From: Chytridium lagenaria
Taxonomy: Eukaryota; Chytridiomycota; Chytridiomycetes; Chytridiales; Chytridiaceae
Length of the DNA: 64,000 nucleotides
Direction of reading: 5' to 3'
Assembly (NCBI GenBank): GCA_025449115.1
Contig: JAHLKC010000178.1
Location: 1 to 64,000, forward strand
The notes beneath the pieces were generated by a model that made no database searches, was not told the DNA's origin, and saw nothing but the letters and a program-made list of their open reading frames with translations. Of this stretch, positions 11,258 to 22,655 are shown one piece after another; position 1 is the first letter of the stretch; every line of letters begins with the position of its first letter. Position numbers and translations under genes: made by a program.

Positions 11258-12800
11258 ACGGTTCTATATCATTTTGATATATTTGAGGTCTTTTTTCAGT
11301 TTACTTTCTTTAGTTCTTTTCAGTGACCTCCTTTTTTTTTTTTTTGTTTTTTTCGCGTAACCCCTTTTCTCGGTTACAGTTTGTTTTTTCTGAAAGATGT
11401 TTGTGCAAGTGTTTATGTTTTTATTTTGTGTAGAGATATACACCTTTTGTGCCTTTTCTTAGAGATTTCCTTATTTTCGTAACATACCTTTTTATGCACA
11501 TTTTGCAAAAGTAGTTGGATGGATGGACGGACACCCTATGATAATTTTAGACTACTATTTTACATCGCCTCTTGCATTATTGCAGATTCCCCTGTATAGA
11601 AATAAATCAATAACATTTGTAGTTTATTGATTATTCAATGCTACTAATATAAAAATAAATATTTGAAATGCTTATTTCAGCAGCAGAAGCAGAGTTGCTG
11701 TGTTAAAAAACTATTTATTACCTAATATAGTAAAATAAAGAACCTCTCAAGTATATAATAGAGCATTTATCCACTTTTGACTTTACTATTCTTTGATTGG
11801 ACAATCGGAAAACTGACGTCATGTTACACAACGATTGGAGGCTTTTTTTTATATTTTTATTTATTTCGGATATTTGGGGATAATCCGAGAGTATTAATAT
11901 TTATATAATTAGAATTCCCTCCATGGTGATAATGCTGAGTTAAGTGTGGCGGATAAACACCTTGAGACGAGGCAAGGGAAAGAAGGAGGATTATTAGATA
12001 AAGAATATGGTAAACCCATATGGGTTCATCCGTGGTGAGGTTGATGGGATTCATGGCTAACGTATATACGCTTGTGTGTGTGATAAGTATGAGGGGGATG
12101 GATTTTATTATTCTCAGATACTTTTAGGTAGTAGTAGTAGTAGTATCATTCAGTCAGCAGTTTTGCATCTATGTATCGCTTTCAAACGCTAAACAAGTTG
12201 TATTTATTTCCATTCCTTTACGATTATTAGAGCATGACGGACGTTATTGAGGGTAAACGGCCGGGTTATTATCCTCCCATTTCCACAATTATTTATTTAT
12301 TTAAAATATGACGATCCTCAGCCTTGAGCTGCTAATTGAGCAGTCAGGAGTGTTTGGGTTTCCCCGCAGATCGAAACAAAAGAAAAAAAATTATTATTAT
12401 AATTTATTTATTATTATTATTATTAATTAATATTAATTAATATTTTCCTTTGGTTTTTGGGTGGTGGTGAATGTGGTACACAAGAAGGGGACAAGATAAA
12501 AACCTAATAATTAATTATTATTTTATAAATTATTATTTTTTGGTTTAAAAAAGGGCTTGCTGCGTTTGACCGTTCCTCATCCTCAACGACAGTACTCTTG
12601 AGATCATCATCATCATCATCTTCATCATCCACCGTCTTTCTCCTTCATCCCATCAAGTATATCTCTCCTTGAGCTTCATCTCATCCATCACCACCACCAC
12701 CACCATCAACAGCTCTTTCTTACCGTCCATTCTGTACAGCTAGAGACCCATCACTAGCTCCATCCCTACCACGTCATCTAACACCCAACAACATCCAACC
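11258..12800. other. AT-rich intergenic region with one doubtful small ORF
   Basis: This 1.5 kb holds T-runs after the upstream gene, AATAAATA blocks, (TAG)n near 12128-12145 and ATT/TTA repeats at 12390-12445. A 65-codon frame on the minus strand (12054-11857, MNPINLTTDEPIWVYHILYL) has a hydrophobic stretch and could encode a tiny membrane peptide, but support is weak. The last 200 bases are a CT/CATC-rich 5' leader of the oxysterol-binding gene. Confidence 0.5.
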
Positions 12801-14366
12801 ATGTCCGCCGTCACAAAACACAAGGACGTTCCCGTCGACGCAGACTACTCCAAAGAAACCCAAAACATTGACATGGAGGACGGCAACTCGAAACTCTCGT
12901 TTGTCTGGGTCTGTTACGTAAACTCTCCAACGTCAAGGACATTGCTTCTGTCAGAATGTCCCTCCCCGCGAATCTGATGGAGCCATGTCCAACCTCGAGT
13001 TCTGGATTACAATGATAGACCGGATCTCTTTGCAACGTGAGTATCGAGTTTCCCTAGAGTGGATCAGAAGTATATAGTTGAGATTTGGGATCCCGAAGCG
13101 GATCATTCGTCTTATTATAGACGTTATTCTACAACTTATTTCATAGTCACCATTAATTAACAAAACTATTCTATTATAGAATCGGCGACCCAGAAGACCC
13201 TGTGGAACGCATGCTGAGAGTAGTCCGGTGGTTCTGCTCCAAAGACACCAAATGGAAGGACAACAAGCTCCGCAAGCCCTACAACCCATCATTGGCGAAG
13301 TTTTAAATGCCACTGGCTCGTCGACCGCACTCCCGTCCCCACCTTCCTCGACTCCTCCTCCGAAACCCCCTCCAGATCATCCACCACAAACCCACCTCCC
13401 CAGCATCCGTCTCTGCCCTCCGCAACGCCTCCACAGACGCAGACGCAGTCTCCATCAAATCTGAACGTACCCTCGTCGACTCCACCCGCCCCGCCTCCTC
13501 CACCGGCGCCATCCGCGTCGCCTGTCTCACAGAACAAGTCCTCCACCATCCCCCCGTATCCGCCTTCTACTACCGCTGCGAGGAAAAGGGCGTCGTCGCT
13601 CGGGGCGTCGATCACGTCACTGCAAAATTCACCGGCACTTCCATCAAAGTTGGTGCTGGCGATCACAACGCTGGCGTCTACGTTCTCCTGGAACAACGCG
13701 ACGAAGAATACAACATGACGTATCCTTGGGCATCCATCAACGGCTGGCTATCAGGTCGTCCCTACATCACCGTCTCAGAAACAACCGTCATCACATGCCC
13801 CAAAACCAAACTCAAATGCGTCCTCCTCTACAAGGATGAACCTTACTTCACCGCCCCAAAATTCGCCGTGGAGGGGAAAATCTTCCGCTACGATCCTGAA
13901 GCCGACGCTTTGAAAACCGACAAGGAACGTCGGGAATCCGAAAAGCTCAACAAGATCCCTGACGCGGCTGTGGTGGCCACATCTGGGGAGCTTGGAACGG
14001 GAAAATTCATGCTAAAATGACCTCTGCGCCATCCACACGTCCAACCCTTCTCATTGATATCGCTGAATCCGTGGCCGCTGAGAAACTCGTCCGTCCTATT
14101 GATGAGCAGGAGGAGAATGAGTCGAGAAGGTTGTGGGAGCCTGTCACACAGGCTATCATTGATAAAGATTATAATGCGGCGACGAGGATCAAGAGGCAGA
14201 TTGAGGATGCGCAGAGAAAGTTGGCGGGGGAGAGGGAGAAGGGGTTGGTACCGGAACATCAGGTTCGCTATTTTGACTTTAAGACGCCGTTGGGGGCTGC
14301 TGGGTCGGCGGGAGATGCGTTGAGAGGGGAAAACCGTACTTGAAGGAGGGAGTGACGTGTGTTTGA
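12801..14366 (+). CDS. Oxysterol-binding protein family (ORD) lipid-transfer protein
   Basis: Exon 1 (12801-13036) starts MSAVTKHKDVPVDADYSK and, across shifts, reads LGLLRKLSNVKDIASVRMSL, PANLMEP, SNLEFW and NDRPDLFA. It splices (intron 13037-13179) to IGDPEDPVERMLRVVRWFCS, KWKDNKLRKPYNPIIGEVF, a Pro/Ser-rich insert, and the family signature region EQVLHHPPVSAFYY. It then reads KFTGTSIKVG, SINGWLSGRPYITVSE, WNGKIHAKM, SRRLWEPVTQAI and KPYLKEGVTCV. This is the complete ORD core of the OSBP/Osh family, which moves sterols or phospholipids between membranes. No PH domain or FFAT motif is seen. The usual Ser in EQxSHHPP reads Leu here. At least five one-base gaps sit in runs (AATTAC to ATTAC; CCC to CC), typical of consensus error. 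The first in-frame stop after the last conserved block is TGA 14364. Confidence 0.85.
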
Positions 14367-15237
14367 ATTGGATAAACGTGTCCCCCCTCTATTCTCCTTT
14401 TTTGATGCTCCTTTTTTTTTGGATGTATGGGAGTCTCGTGTTTATTTTTTGGGTATATAGTTCATTATATCTTTTGTTTTGGTGGTGATGGAATTCATCT
14501 CTCTCTTTTTATCTCAAACCTTGAAGCACCTTTAATTAATCGTGTCGCCATATCTCTGATGTTAAAATATAAAAGCTTTAATTGCAAGTCTCCCTTTTAC
14601 ATTCTTCTTGTTATTCCAAGAACGCAAGGTTATTAACTCTCAATTATATCTTTATATTTTTGACGTAGTTGTTCAAACATTCATCAATGTATGTGCCGTC
14701 TTACTAAAACTACAATGAGTTTAGTTGATTAGTATCCAGCTCCGTCATGAGCAGTATTTAAGTAAGGCGAGTAGACATATCCCCCGAAAACCAAGTATAT
14801 ATTGACCCCCTAGCCTGAAAGTCCTTGCATTTAGTGGCACCGCTTTACACCTAACGTACCCGGACCCTATCCTGCGCTTTTAAACTTAAGAAAACCATAA
14901 TAAAAGAGGTCCACGTCTTCTTCGCAACACAACGAACGCCTGTCTTCTATACGTAGCTTACAGTGAAAACAGCAACGACAATAACGTTCAACAGCGTTTA
15001 ACAATAATATCCTCTTTTCCCTCAACCACCAAGTCTCTACAAAACCTCCCTAACCCGGTCGTCTTAACCTCGCCCAGCAACCAATTCGATGTGAGAGGAG
15101 GACGCTCAGAGTTGGGAAGAGTGGGGAGAGAGTCGAAAGTAAAGGGATGGTTACGGAGAATGATGTTGGGATTGTGGCGACAAGGAAAGGAGGGGATGAG
15201 AGCGCTTAATAATCATTTTTTCCTCGCTTCCATACAT
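14367..15237. other. Intergenic region
   Basis: No protein-like frame is recognised. The first part is T-rich 3' flank. 14740-15060 has mixed composition with CT-rich patches that could be an old promoter or leader. It ends at the left terminal repeat of a transposon relic. Confidence 0.5.
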
Positions 15238-16379
15238 ACACATACCGTCATTTCGTTTGCCGAAGCACCAAATTTAAGAGCGTATGTCGAAGCACCAGGC
15301 TGTTTTATTAGCTGCAAGATTTTATTAATTAAACCTAGAAATAAATTTTTTTTTGATCCATGTAATACCTAAGTGACAAATTCTTGCGAAAATTGATGTT
15401 AGGACCTATCCATCCTGTCCTCAACGAACCGATTCCATATGAAGGCCGAATCCTCATCGTTGGCCTTCACAAGCACACCAACGGACGATTGTGCAAATCC
15501 GCGAATGCTTTCTTAGCACTTCCCCCTGATATTCGTAACGCTCCGACCCCACCAATGGTACCACCAACCCACCCAACGCTGCCACCGCATCACATTCTGG
15601 AAAAGAACTTTCTTCCTCTAAAGGCATGTCTTCAGGTGAGACGTGACTAAGGTGAGACGGAAGAGGAATGTTTTCTTGATCGTGATCTTGACGAATGGTG
15701 TTTCGTGTAGATGTGGCGAGAAAAGAGGGGTCCCGGTGGGCGAGGGCAAATGCGAGGTATGCCACACTGCAGTACTCCTGCAGTTGAATCTTGTTTTCAA
15801 CTTGATCTACCAAATAAATGATGTTTAGCGCATGGTATTTCCGATCTAATTATTTTAACCTACCTAAAATAAACTGTACATGCCCTTGTTCATGACCAAA
15901 ACGCCGTCTACCCTTATGCAAAGTCATACTATTTCCTTTTCCGTCTCTGATGGCATCCTCCTTCTTCTGCCACCGTATTAGGGAGGAATGGTGAACATCA
16001 TTTTTCCCTTGCGAATTCCCTGATGGACTGTCCCCCGAAAGCTTGCGCAGCAGCCAGCCTATCCATAATGAGTGCTTTTTTCTTGTTGGATAGTCGTCGT
16101 CGGGTCTTTTTGATGGCTCCGTGAACGGAAGCTTCATCATCACTGCTTACCATCATGCAGTTTCGGACAAAAAACTTAAACTTGAAAGTTCTCCCCAACC
16201 GTTTAACCCACAGCCACCATACTTTGGGAATGCGCTTTTCTTCATGGATGAAAGCTATTTCCCTTTTTTATTAATTTATTTATTAATAAAAAAAAAAACA
16301 AGTTTCGTATGTCGAAGCACCAGCAGATTTAATTAGCTGCATGATTTGGTGCTTCGGCAAACGAAATGACGGTATGTGT
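15238..16379. mobile_element. TIR transposon relic (pogo/CENP-B-HTH type), about 1.14 kb
   Basis: Inverted repeats of 36 bases match exactly: 15238-15273 begins ACACATACCGTCATTTCG and 16344-16379 is its reverse complement. Just inside each end lies a related block starting cgtatgtcgaagcaccag and ending in tagctgca (15281-15317; 16307-16341), in the same orientation at both ends. The interior keeps only a helix-turn-helix remnant of the transposase on the minus strand, so the copy is a deletion derivative. The target duplication is obscured by a CA/TA-rich flank. Confidence 0.75.
15850..16198 (-). pseudogene. Transposase DNA-binding domain remnant
   Basis: Two overlapping minus-strand frames join at an A run near 16012. 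The first reads RLSNKKKALIMDRLAAAQAF and GGQSIREFAREK. The second reads NDVHHSSLIRWQKKEDAIRD and continues to MTLHKGRRRFGHE. The Ser-Ile-Arg helix, the HHSSLIRW recognition helix and the LHKGRR element resemble the N-terminal HTH of pogo/Jerky-like (CENP-B type) transposases. The catalytic DDE domain is absent; only low-quality frames remain down to 15384. Confidence 0.55.
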
Positions 16380-16543
16380 GTTTGTGTATAGTTTCCTTCT
16401 GTCCAATTTATTTGGCGGATCTTCATTTGTGGGCTGAGGCAGGGAGCTGTACCATAAGGTCCATGACCAGTTGATGGCGGTGCCACATATCGCACTCTCA
16501 ATGAGTCAAGTTCAACCTTTTGAAAAGTTGGAGATATCGCAAC

Positions 16544-16981
16544 TAGGGGTGCCACCCGTATCCGAGATCTCGGATAAAAACACGTTGTTTTATCCGGCCG
16601 GGTACGGATACGGATGCCAAATTCTTACCAACACGGGTTTCGGATAGAAACCCGTGTTTATTTTCTATTAATTAATTTTGTATTTATTTATTAATTTATT
16701 AATAAAAAATTGATGGAATAGTTATAAATATTGCAGACTTTCATTAATTTTACTTTTTTGCAGAGGGATTACGGTTTATAATTGTTAGCAATAAGGTATA
16801 TGGATGTTAATTCTAATTCATCGATGAGAAAATGGGAAGAAGTGGGTTAGAGTCGGACTTTAATTAGAGGAGTAATAGTCACCCGAAAAACACGGATAAA
16901 CACGTGTGCCCAAGAAAATTTTCGGGTCCGGATGCCGGATAAGACGGAATCCCGTATCCGAGATCACGGGTGGCACCCCTA
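16544..16981. mobile_element. hAT-like MITE (438 bp) with 8-bp target duplication
   Basis: The element starts TAGGGGTGCCACCCGT and ends with the inverted copy ACGGGTGGCACCCCTA. It is flanked by a perfect 8-base direct repeat ATCGCAAC (16536-16543 and 16982-16989). An 8-base duplication and a YAGGGGTG terminus are typical of hAT elements. Both ends also carry TATCCGAGATC blocks in subterminal position. There is no coding capacity, so it would move only with a transposase in trans. Confidence 0.85.
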
Positions 16982-17220
16982 ATCGCAACAAGCACCTGCA
17001 GAGTTCGACATGGTGCACACCTTTCAGTTCTGCGCTTCTATTCGCCGACGCTTAATTTCGAGTTCCGCAGTCAAGGGCAGGCCGTCGTACTCGACGTACT
17101 TTCTTTCCTAATTTGAAGTTATTGATACTAAGGTGGATTCTTATTAAATCTTGCGACGATAAAGAGCGAGTCGCAACTCCCTGAAGCATTCACACAAACA
17201 ACAACCTTTCACTCACAACA

Positions 17221-17828
17221 TGTCGTCCATCCCAACGTCCACCATCTCAACCATCTCCTCCGTTACTCCCCCGCCACTCCCTAAAACCTTAACATTCGCA
17301 TTTGATCCCTTTCCGAAGCCAAACCCCACCATCAGGTTTACCTTTCGTGGTCAGAACCCCAACCCCAACCTTCACTTTTACACGGTCTCCTTCTTCAGAC
17401 TCCTCACCATCACCCGACGTATCCGGTGAAGCCATCTTTGGCATCGTTTTCGCCGCCATAATCTTCATCACCGTCATCGCATGCTCGATGGGAAAGAAGG
17501 ACAGAATCAAGGAAGAGATTCAGAGACGAAGGGAGATTAGATCTACGCAGGTGTTGGAATTGGAGGAGGTTTTGGTGAGTCGCCCCCCCCCCCCTTTTTG
17601 TATCTGTTTTTCCAATTTAGAAAGTTTACGTTTGTTTCTAATCGCTTCTCTTTTTAGCCTGTCTATACTCCACCCTCTGCACCCTCTGGACCCGTTTATC
17701 AAGCCTCCACTCGCGCTTCTTCGCCTCCACCTCGTGTTGAGACCATGACGGTTAGGCAGTTGGAAAGAATTGATGGGACGGCGATTGAGGCGATAAGCAA
17801 ATCACCCGCGAACCCCTCATATGTTTGA
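17221..17828 (+). CDS. Small single-span membrane protein
   Basis: The start MSSIPTSTISTISSVTPP begins a Ser/Thr/Pro-rich N-terminus of about 70 residues without a signal peptide. After one shift near 17335 come SPSPDVSGE and a membrane helix (AIFGIVFAAIIFITVIACSM), followed by a strongly basic stretch (GKKDRIKEEIQRRREIR), so the C-terminus should be cytosolic. The intron is 17575-17657. The last exon reads PVYTPPSAPSGPVYQAST, then TVRQLERIDGTAIEAIS, ending PSYV before TGA 17826. The architecture and the PVYT motif after the intron match the next gene (18325-18711), suggesting a small family of receptor-like or adaptor membrane proteins. The function is unknown. Confidence 0.65.
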
Positions 17829-18271
17829 CCCATGGATATCACAGCACTTTTTTTTTTCATTCCCCATCAAGTTCGAAAATATGTTGATACCTTTGTTTGG
17901 CCTCATTGGTTTTTGTACTCTAATTGCATACGTTCTGTTCCATTTCTTTGTATCATCCCCCCCCCTAATTGAAACTTACAACATTATCATGTCCCCTAAT
18001 CGTAAATATAATGAACGGCATAGTCACCCCTGCGCGCTGCTTTTCTTTTTATTTGAATGATCCTTTTTCGTATATAAAGTATACCCTAATTTTTAAGTAT
18101 ATCGTCTTAGCATCAGACATTTTGGCGTAACCCCCAAGCCACTTTCCACTTTACCAGATTAACGTTACGTTGACAGGTTCGACAAATTAAATAACTACTG
18201 TGGCGCATTCTTATCTGATCCACTGGTGACAGGGTTCAAAATCATTCCCAATGTTAGCTGAACTTCATTAA

Positions 18272-18279
18272 TATAAATA
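18272..18279 (+). promoter_or_regulatory. TATA box (TATAAATA)
   Basis: TATAAATA lies 46 bases before the ATG of the small membrane protein gene at 18325, a position consistent with the other TATA boxes in this window. Confidence 0.55.
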
Positions 18280-18324
18280 GGTAGCGAAAAGCAGTTCTTC
18301 AATACGAAAAAAAGAAATTCAAAG

Positions 18325-18711
18325 ATGCACCTTCCTTCCACCCCCAACTCCACACCCCTTTTCGTTAACCTCTCCAAAAGATCCTCATCGTCTCTCAAAT
18401 ACTACGACACCACAACCATGATCGCCGTTATCGCCATCACCCTCTTCAGTCTCTTCCTTTTTTGCTACGGTCACTATTATTGCGTTCGGTGGATGAGGAG
18501 ATGGCAGAACGCTAAAAGGGAGACCCCAAGTGTGGGGATGGTGGAGGTAATGCTTTGTTTTTTTGCTACTTTCAATAACTACGAAATGATATTGATGTTG
18601 TTCTGGTAGGCTGATAATTCAACGCCACATATCGCGCCTCCTGTATACACCGCCTACGGATATGTTGTGGAGTCGTCCAAAGAACCACCCAAAAATCTAC
18701 CTTCCAAGTAG
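18325..18711 (+). CDS. Small single-span membrane protein, relative of the upstream gene
   Basis: MHLPSTPNSTPLFVNLSKRS is followed by YYDTTTMIAVIAITLFSLFL and FCYGHYYC, a membrane helix, then a basic WMRRWQNAKRE. The intron starts at GTAATGC (18547) and ends in GGTAG (18610). The last exon reads ADNSTPHIAPPVYTAYGY and ends KEPPKNLPSK before TAG 18709. This gives 107 residues in two exons with no frameshift. As in 17221-17828, a short Ser/Thr-rich outside part, a single helix, a basic stop-transfer segment and PPVYT after the intron are seen. I take the two as paralogues or convergent small receptors. No known family is recognised. Confidence 0.65.
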
Positions 18712-20640
18712 TCTGCGGCCTCTTTTCGAAGACCCGGAGATTAAAGTCTTAAGAGCATCGATGAAAGCATTACATTGATTTTGATTTTCTTGACGAATGT
18801 ATTTTTGAACCTGGAACTCTCATGGTTTATTTTAAAATGTATATAAATGACTCTCATGTTTTATTTGATCATGTAAATAATTGAATGACACACGTTATTG
18901 CTATGAAAACCCCTTTTTTAAATTTAATGACTTTGGGTCAATTCAGGTGCGTCACTGCTGTTGTCCGTTGCTGCAGCTTGTTAAAGTACATTAAAATAAA
19001 CTAATAATGAATCATACACGGCGAGAGAGTGCTCTCGGGTCAGGCAGATTCTACATACCTAATAAAATGTAAAATTAAAGTCAGTTAGGGGCCGACCAAG
19101 GCAAATGGAAGAGTCCAAACAAGTACAAACAAATAATAAAGAATTGTCTTAAACAAATGAACGTCAACAAAGCTGCGTTGATGTCCAGATTCGCTACATC
19201 AACTCGAGCTTTTAAATGTTTCTCGCCGCAACCAGATTTACTCGTCGCACATGAATGCGCGCTATATGGGTCCATCGAGGTGCTATCAACCCATCTGTCA
19301 TGTTGAGATTCACTCTCGGAGAGCCTTGGGCGTCACAAGCCTAAAACCAAACTGACGGTACTCAGCTGGTGATCCACACTGGCGAGTTCGTAGCGGTATG
19401 ATTGTTTATAGCAGGATACGCATCATACCTAACGCTGGATTATCGTCTCCTCGAAAAGACAATTACTGGTCATCTGTACATCTCTCCACCGTATGAGGCT
19501 ACGAGACCTCCTGGCCCTCTGCTGTAATAATATCTGACACATACATAGGTCTCCTCGGAGACCGTCATCCTTCATTGAGTATTCCACTGTCGCTGCTCTC
19601 CCCCTCGACAAGCGCTGTGCATTCTCTGTAAGGTACTGTATCTGAATTCAGTAGACTTTAATACCTCTCATTGTTATCGTCGGTCATTCAGTAGACTGTG
19701 AACAGGAACTGGAGAAAAAATGTATGTGATCAACACTCTTCAATGACTCGTTGATGAGCCCCTAAAGCAATTGAGCATAGCTCCAAGGCTCATTTTCGTA
19801 GATGGTGGCCTAATTCTATGACAAAATATTGTCAGGGGCGATAGCAATGTGGTGACAAGACTGGTGAGGAGATGAGAGAAGCTAGGGAGGTGATGCGGTC
19901 ATCATCGTTGCTGTTGATGAATGGGGCAATATGGATGAGACAGGATGAAAGGTTGGAGAATAAAGAACTCTGATGCGGGACTAAATCGCCCCCCCCGCAA
20001 ACTGTGTCAAAATTCCCTATGGTCAGGTATCGGATTGCACTCATTCCTTGCTGCCAAAGTCCAACATCAAAAGTACACTCCCGCAACGTCTCAAACGTGC
20101 AATGCCCGCTCGTGCTATAAGGAAAGGTTCTTGAAGTTTCGTGCGAAAATCGGTACAGAGCAGATCACAGCATAGGGGCAGTAACGGGCTTCCTAGATGG
20201 ACCTCTGGAGCGGCGTGACAGTGGACGGCGTGGTCACCAAAGAACGGCCGAAATGTGTGGGCAGAAGCCAAGGTCTTGCGGCTCTCAATGTTGAAGGGAC
20301 AGGACAAATTTGTCCGGAAAAGGCAAGGTCATTTGTTTATCTGTACCACTTTAGTCACCTAGTGCAAAAACCGAGGGGAACAACACGTGCAGTTTAGTGC
20401 TGAGCTGCCCTGACAAGAAAAGTTCTTTGTTTCCGTAACCTTAAAACTCAACATCCATGGACTTGTTTTTTTTTTTGTTTTTTTTTTGTCTACATATGTT
20501 TTTTTGTTTTTTTTTTTGTTTTTCTTTCACTTTTAATAAATATCTGTAAACCTTATTTGATAAATATCAATTGCTTGACTACCCTTACAACTTCCCTTTT
20601 TGATCGCATGATTTGTTCATCGTTGACGCGCGGGTAACAA
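18712..20640. other. Long region without a recognised gene
   Basis: 18712-19100 is AT-rich 3' flank. 19300-20400 is more GC-balanced and has several short frames on both strands (for example 20307-20041 minus, MSCPFNIESRKTLASAHTF), none convincing; it may be the eroded remains of a gene or mobile element. A 7-bp hairpin GGTCTCC/GGAGACC lies at about 19550-19565. 20464-20530 is made of T9-T12 runs broken by G. Confidence 0.5.
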
Positions 20641-20663
20641 AGGCCTTTAGTATATAAAGGCCT
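20641..20663 (+). promoter_or_regulatory. TATA box within a small inverted repeat
   Basis: AGGCCTTT and AAAGGCCT flank AGTATAT, so the TATATAAA box (20651-20658) sits in the centre of an 8-bp inverted repeat. It lies about 110 bases upstream of the Vps62-like ATG at 20768 and is its likely core promoter. Whether the arms bind a factor is unknown. Confidence 0.6.
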
Positions 20664-20767
20664 ACCCACCTTCTCGTTTTTGTCTCCCCACCGACTCACT
20701 CTTATCTTGCTCGGCACCCACCCTCCCTAGTACAAACAAGCGCATAGACAATCAAACCTCATACACC

Positions 20768-22655
20768 ATGCTTTTTTCCTTGAAAAAGTCATTTGCTCTC
20801 TTATCGCTGCTCTCATCTGCAGTCGTTCATGCTGCTCCCATTCTTGAACGACGCCAAGCTCCTGGCGATCTCGAGCAACTTGCGAAGACATTCGCACCAC
20901 TCATGCGCTTCCAGTGAGTTCTCTATTCATACCATCAAGCGGAAGCTAACATAAACCAACAGCCCTCAGGAACAATACTTCTCTACTTCGGTCGAGTACT
21001 TCCTTTCAAGAGCGTACCTCAAGGTAGGGTTCTCACCATACTCATTCATCTTAAATTCATCCATTGCTTACAATTTTGTAAAGGACGATGCCGGCAATCG
21101 CATCCCCGATCAGCCAGCTCTTACTCTCTCAAACCTGGACTTTCTTCAACGCACTCGCAACACAGATGACAGCGGCACCTGGATCTCTGTCGATGGAAAC
21201 CTCGATGCAGACCCAAACCTTGCCCCTGAGATGAGATTTTTGGAAGGAAGCCGCAATATGAATGGTGTACCAATGTACGCAGTTGTGGTGCCAAAGGCGA
21301 ACGGTGTTGTGGACATCTTCTAGTGAGTAACAATATCCTCTTCTTTCTTTAAAAAGTTGTTGACTAGAGATAGTTTACTAATATATCATTATCTCCTTCC
21401 CATTTTCCCCGCAGCTGGCATTACTCTCCTTTTAAGTAAGTTCCCACCGATTCTACCGTCACTCTATTTTTTACTACATATTCTAACCTACATCCCCAGC
21501 CTCGGAAAATCTACTCCACTCGGCCGTGTCGGCAACCACGTCGGCGACTGGGAACGTTTCGTCGTCCGCACCATCAACGGCCGGGCAGTCTCCTTTGACT
21601 TCCACGCCCATGGCAGCGCCGGCGTCCGAGTTGTCCCGGCCAACGATCGCCGAGTCCAGTTTGTCGGCACTCATCCGGTCGTGTACGTTGCTTTGGGATC
21701 CCATGGGAGCTGGCCTCAAACTGGGAGAAACACTTACAAGACTGTGGCCCTTGTCTATGATCTTGTGGATGAGGCAGCGGGATGGAGGTGTGCAGTGGGA
21801 GAGTTGGTTTGAACCTAAAGACGATTCCTTGTAAGTACTTTTGTTTGTGATGTTGAATGTTGAAGTCCCGTTGCTCAATGATTGTAAGGGGCAATATTGA
21901 AGTAGTGTGGCTTTCAAGGAATACTTTGCGTTGTTTTCGTTACTTACACACATTAATATTTCCTCATTAGACAAAGGATTCAACCCTCAATTCACTGGTG
22001 ATCTCTCTTGGATTAACTACCGCGGCAAATACGGCAACAAAGGTGTCAACGACTGCTGGTTCTACGATCTCACCGACACCTGCAAAGTACTCCACCTCTA
22101 TTTATACCTCCTCCTCCTTTCCGCTTACTTATACTATCTATCTTTTTAGCTCGGTGGTGGCCCCAGCTCTCTATACCGCCCTTCTTTACTTGAGGCCCCA
22201 CCCGGTCAAATTCTCGCAACGCCCGGCGGCGATCGCTCCACAGTCTCATTCTTCCTTGACGCATCCACCCGCGCAAACGCACCAGGAGGGTTTGGGTTCG
22301 TCGCTGTTCACATCTACTGTCCCGGAACCGAGATTTTCGGTGATTCCGGCGACGTTGAGAGATGGGGAGTTGTCCCCCTCAAGCCCTCCAACGATCTCGC
22401 TTACACAATCGTGAGTACCTTCTCTATGGATCACCTTTTGTTTCTGACAATGTTTTCTCTTTTTAGACGACCGACCGATGCCGCACTGGTCGCAGTCGAC
22501 GTGTTGATAGATATGAAGTTGCATTCTGTACATCGTCTGACCAGAACTCTTGTTCAAGACGCTCGGGATACCGTACAATCCGTGTGTTCAACAATGGAGC
22601 GCAGACGGAGGCATTGGGTGTAAATGTGTCTGATGTCGATCCCTGGAGGTTTTAA
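20768..22655 (+). CDS. Secreted Vps62-like protein, copy 1
   Basis: MLFSLKKSFALLSLLSSAVV then HAAPILERR|QAPGD gives a signal peptide followed by a Kex2-type RR site. Exons continue DLEQLAKTFAPLMRF|HPQEQYF, VEYFLSRAYLK|DDAGNRIPDQPALTLS, PEMRFLEGSRNMNG, YWHYSPFN|LGKSTPLGRVGNHVGDWE, THPVVYVALGSHGSWP, TYKTVALVYDLVDE, INYRGKYGNKGVNDCWFYDL, LGGGPSSLYRPSLLEAPPG, HIYCPGTEIFGDSGDVERWG and TTDRCRTGRSRRVDRYE, ending DVDPWRF. The LGRVGNHVGDWE block and the following segments match the Vps62 family. Its molecular role is unclear; yeast Vps62 is linked to vacuolar delivery, but this copy is built for secretion. Cys pairs in the C-terminal half suggest disulfides. One shift lies near 21776. All eight or so introns sit at the same codons as in copy 2. 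Confidence 0.82.

Noticed and set aside
11814..11821. Perfect CRE/ATF site TGACGTCA with a nearby ATTGG box
   Set aside because: It is about 1 kb from the nearest start codon and downstream of the previous gene; chance occurrence is likely.
11857..12054. 65-codon minus-strand ORF with hydrophobic stretch
   Set aside because: Single short frame in AT-rich DNA with no promoter, splice sites or recognisable relative; mentioned only inside the intergenic entry.
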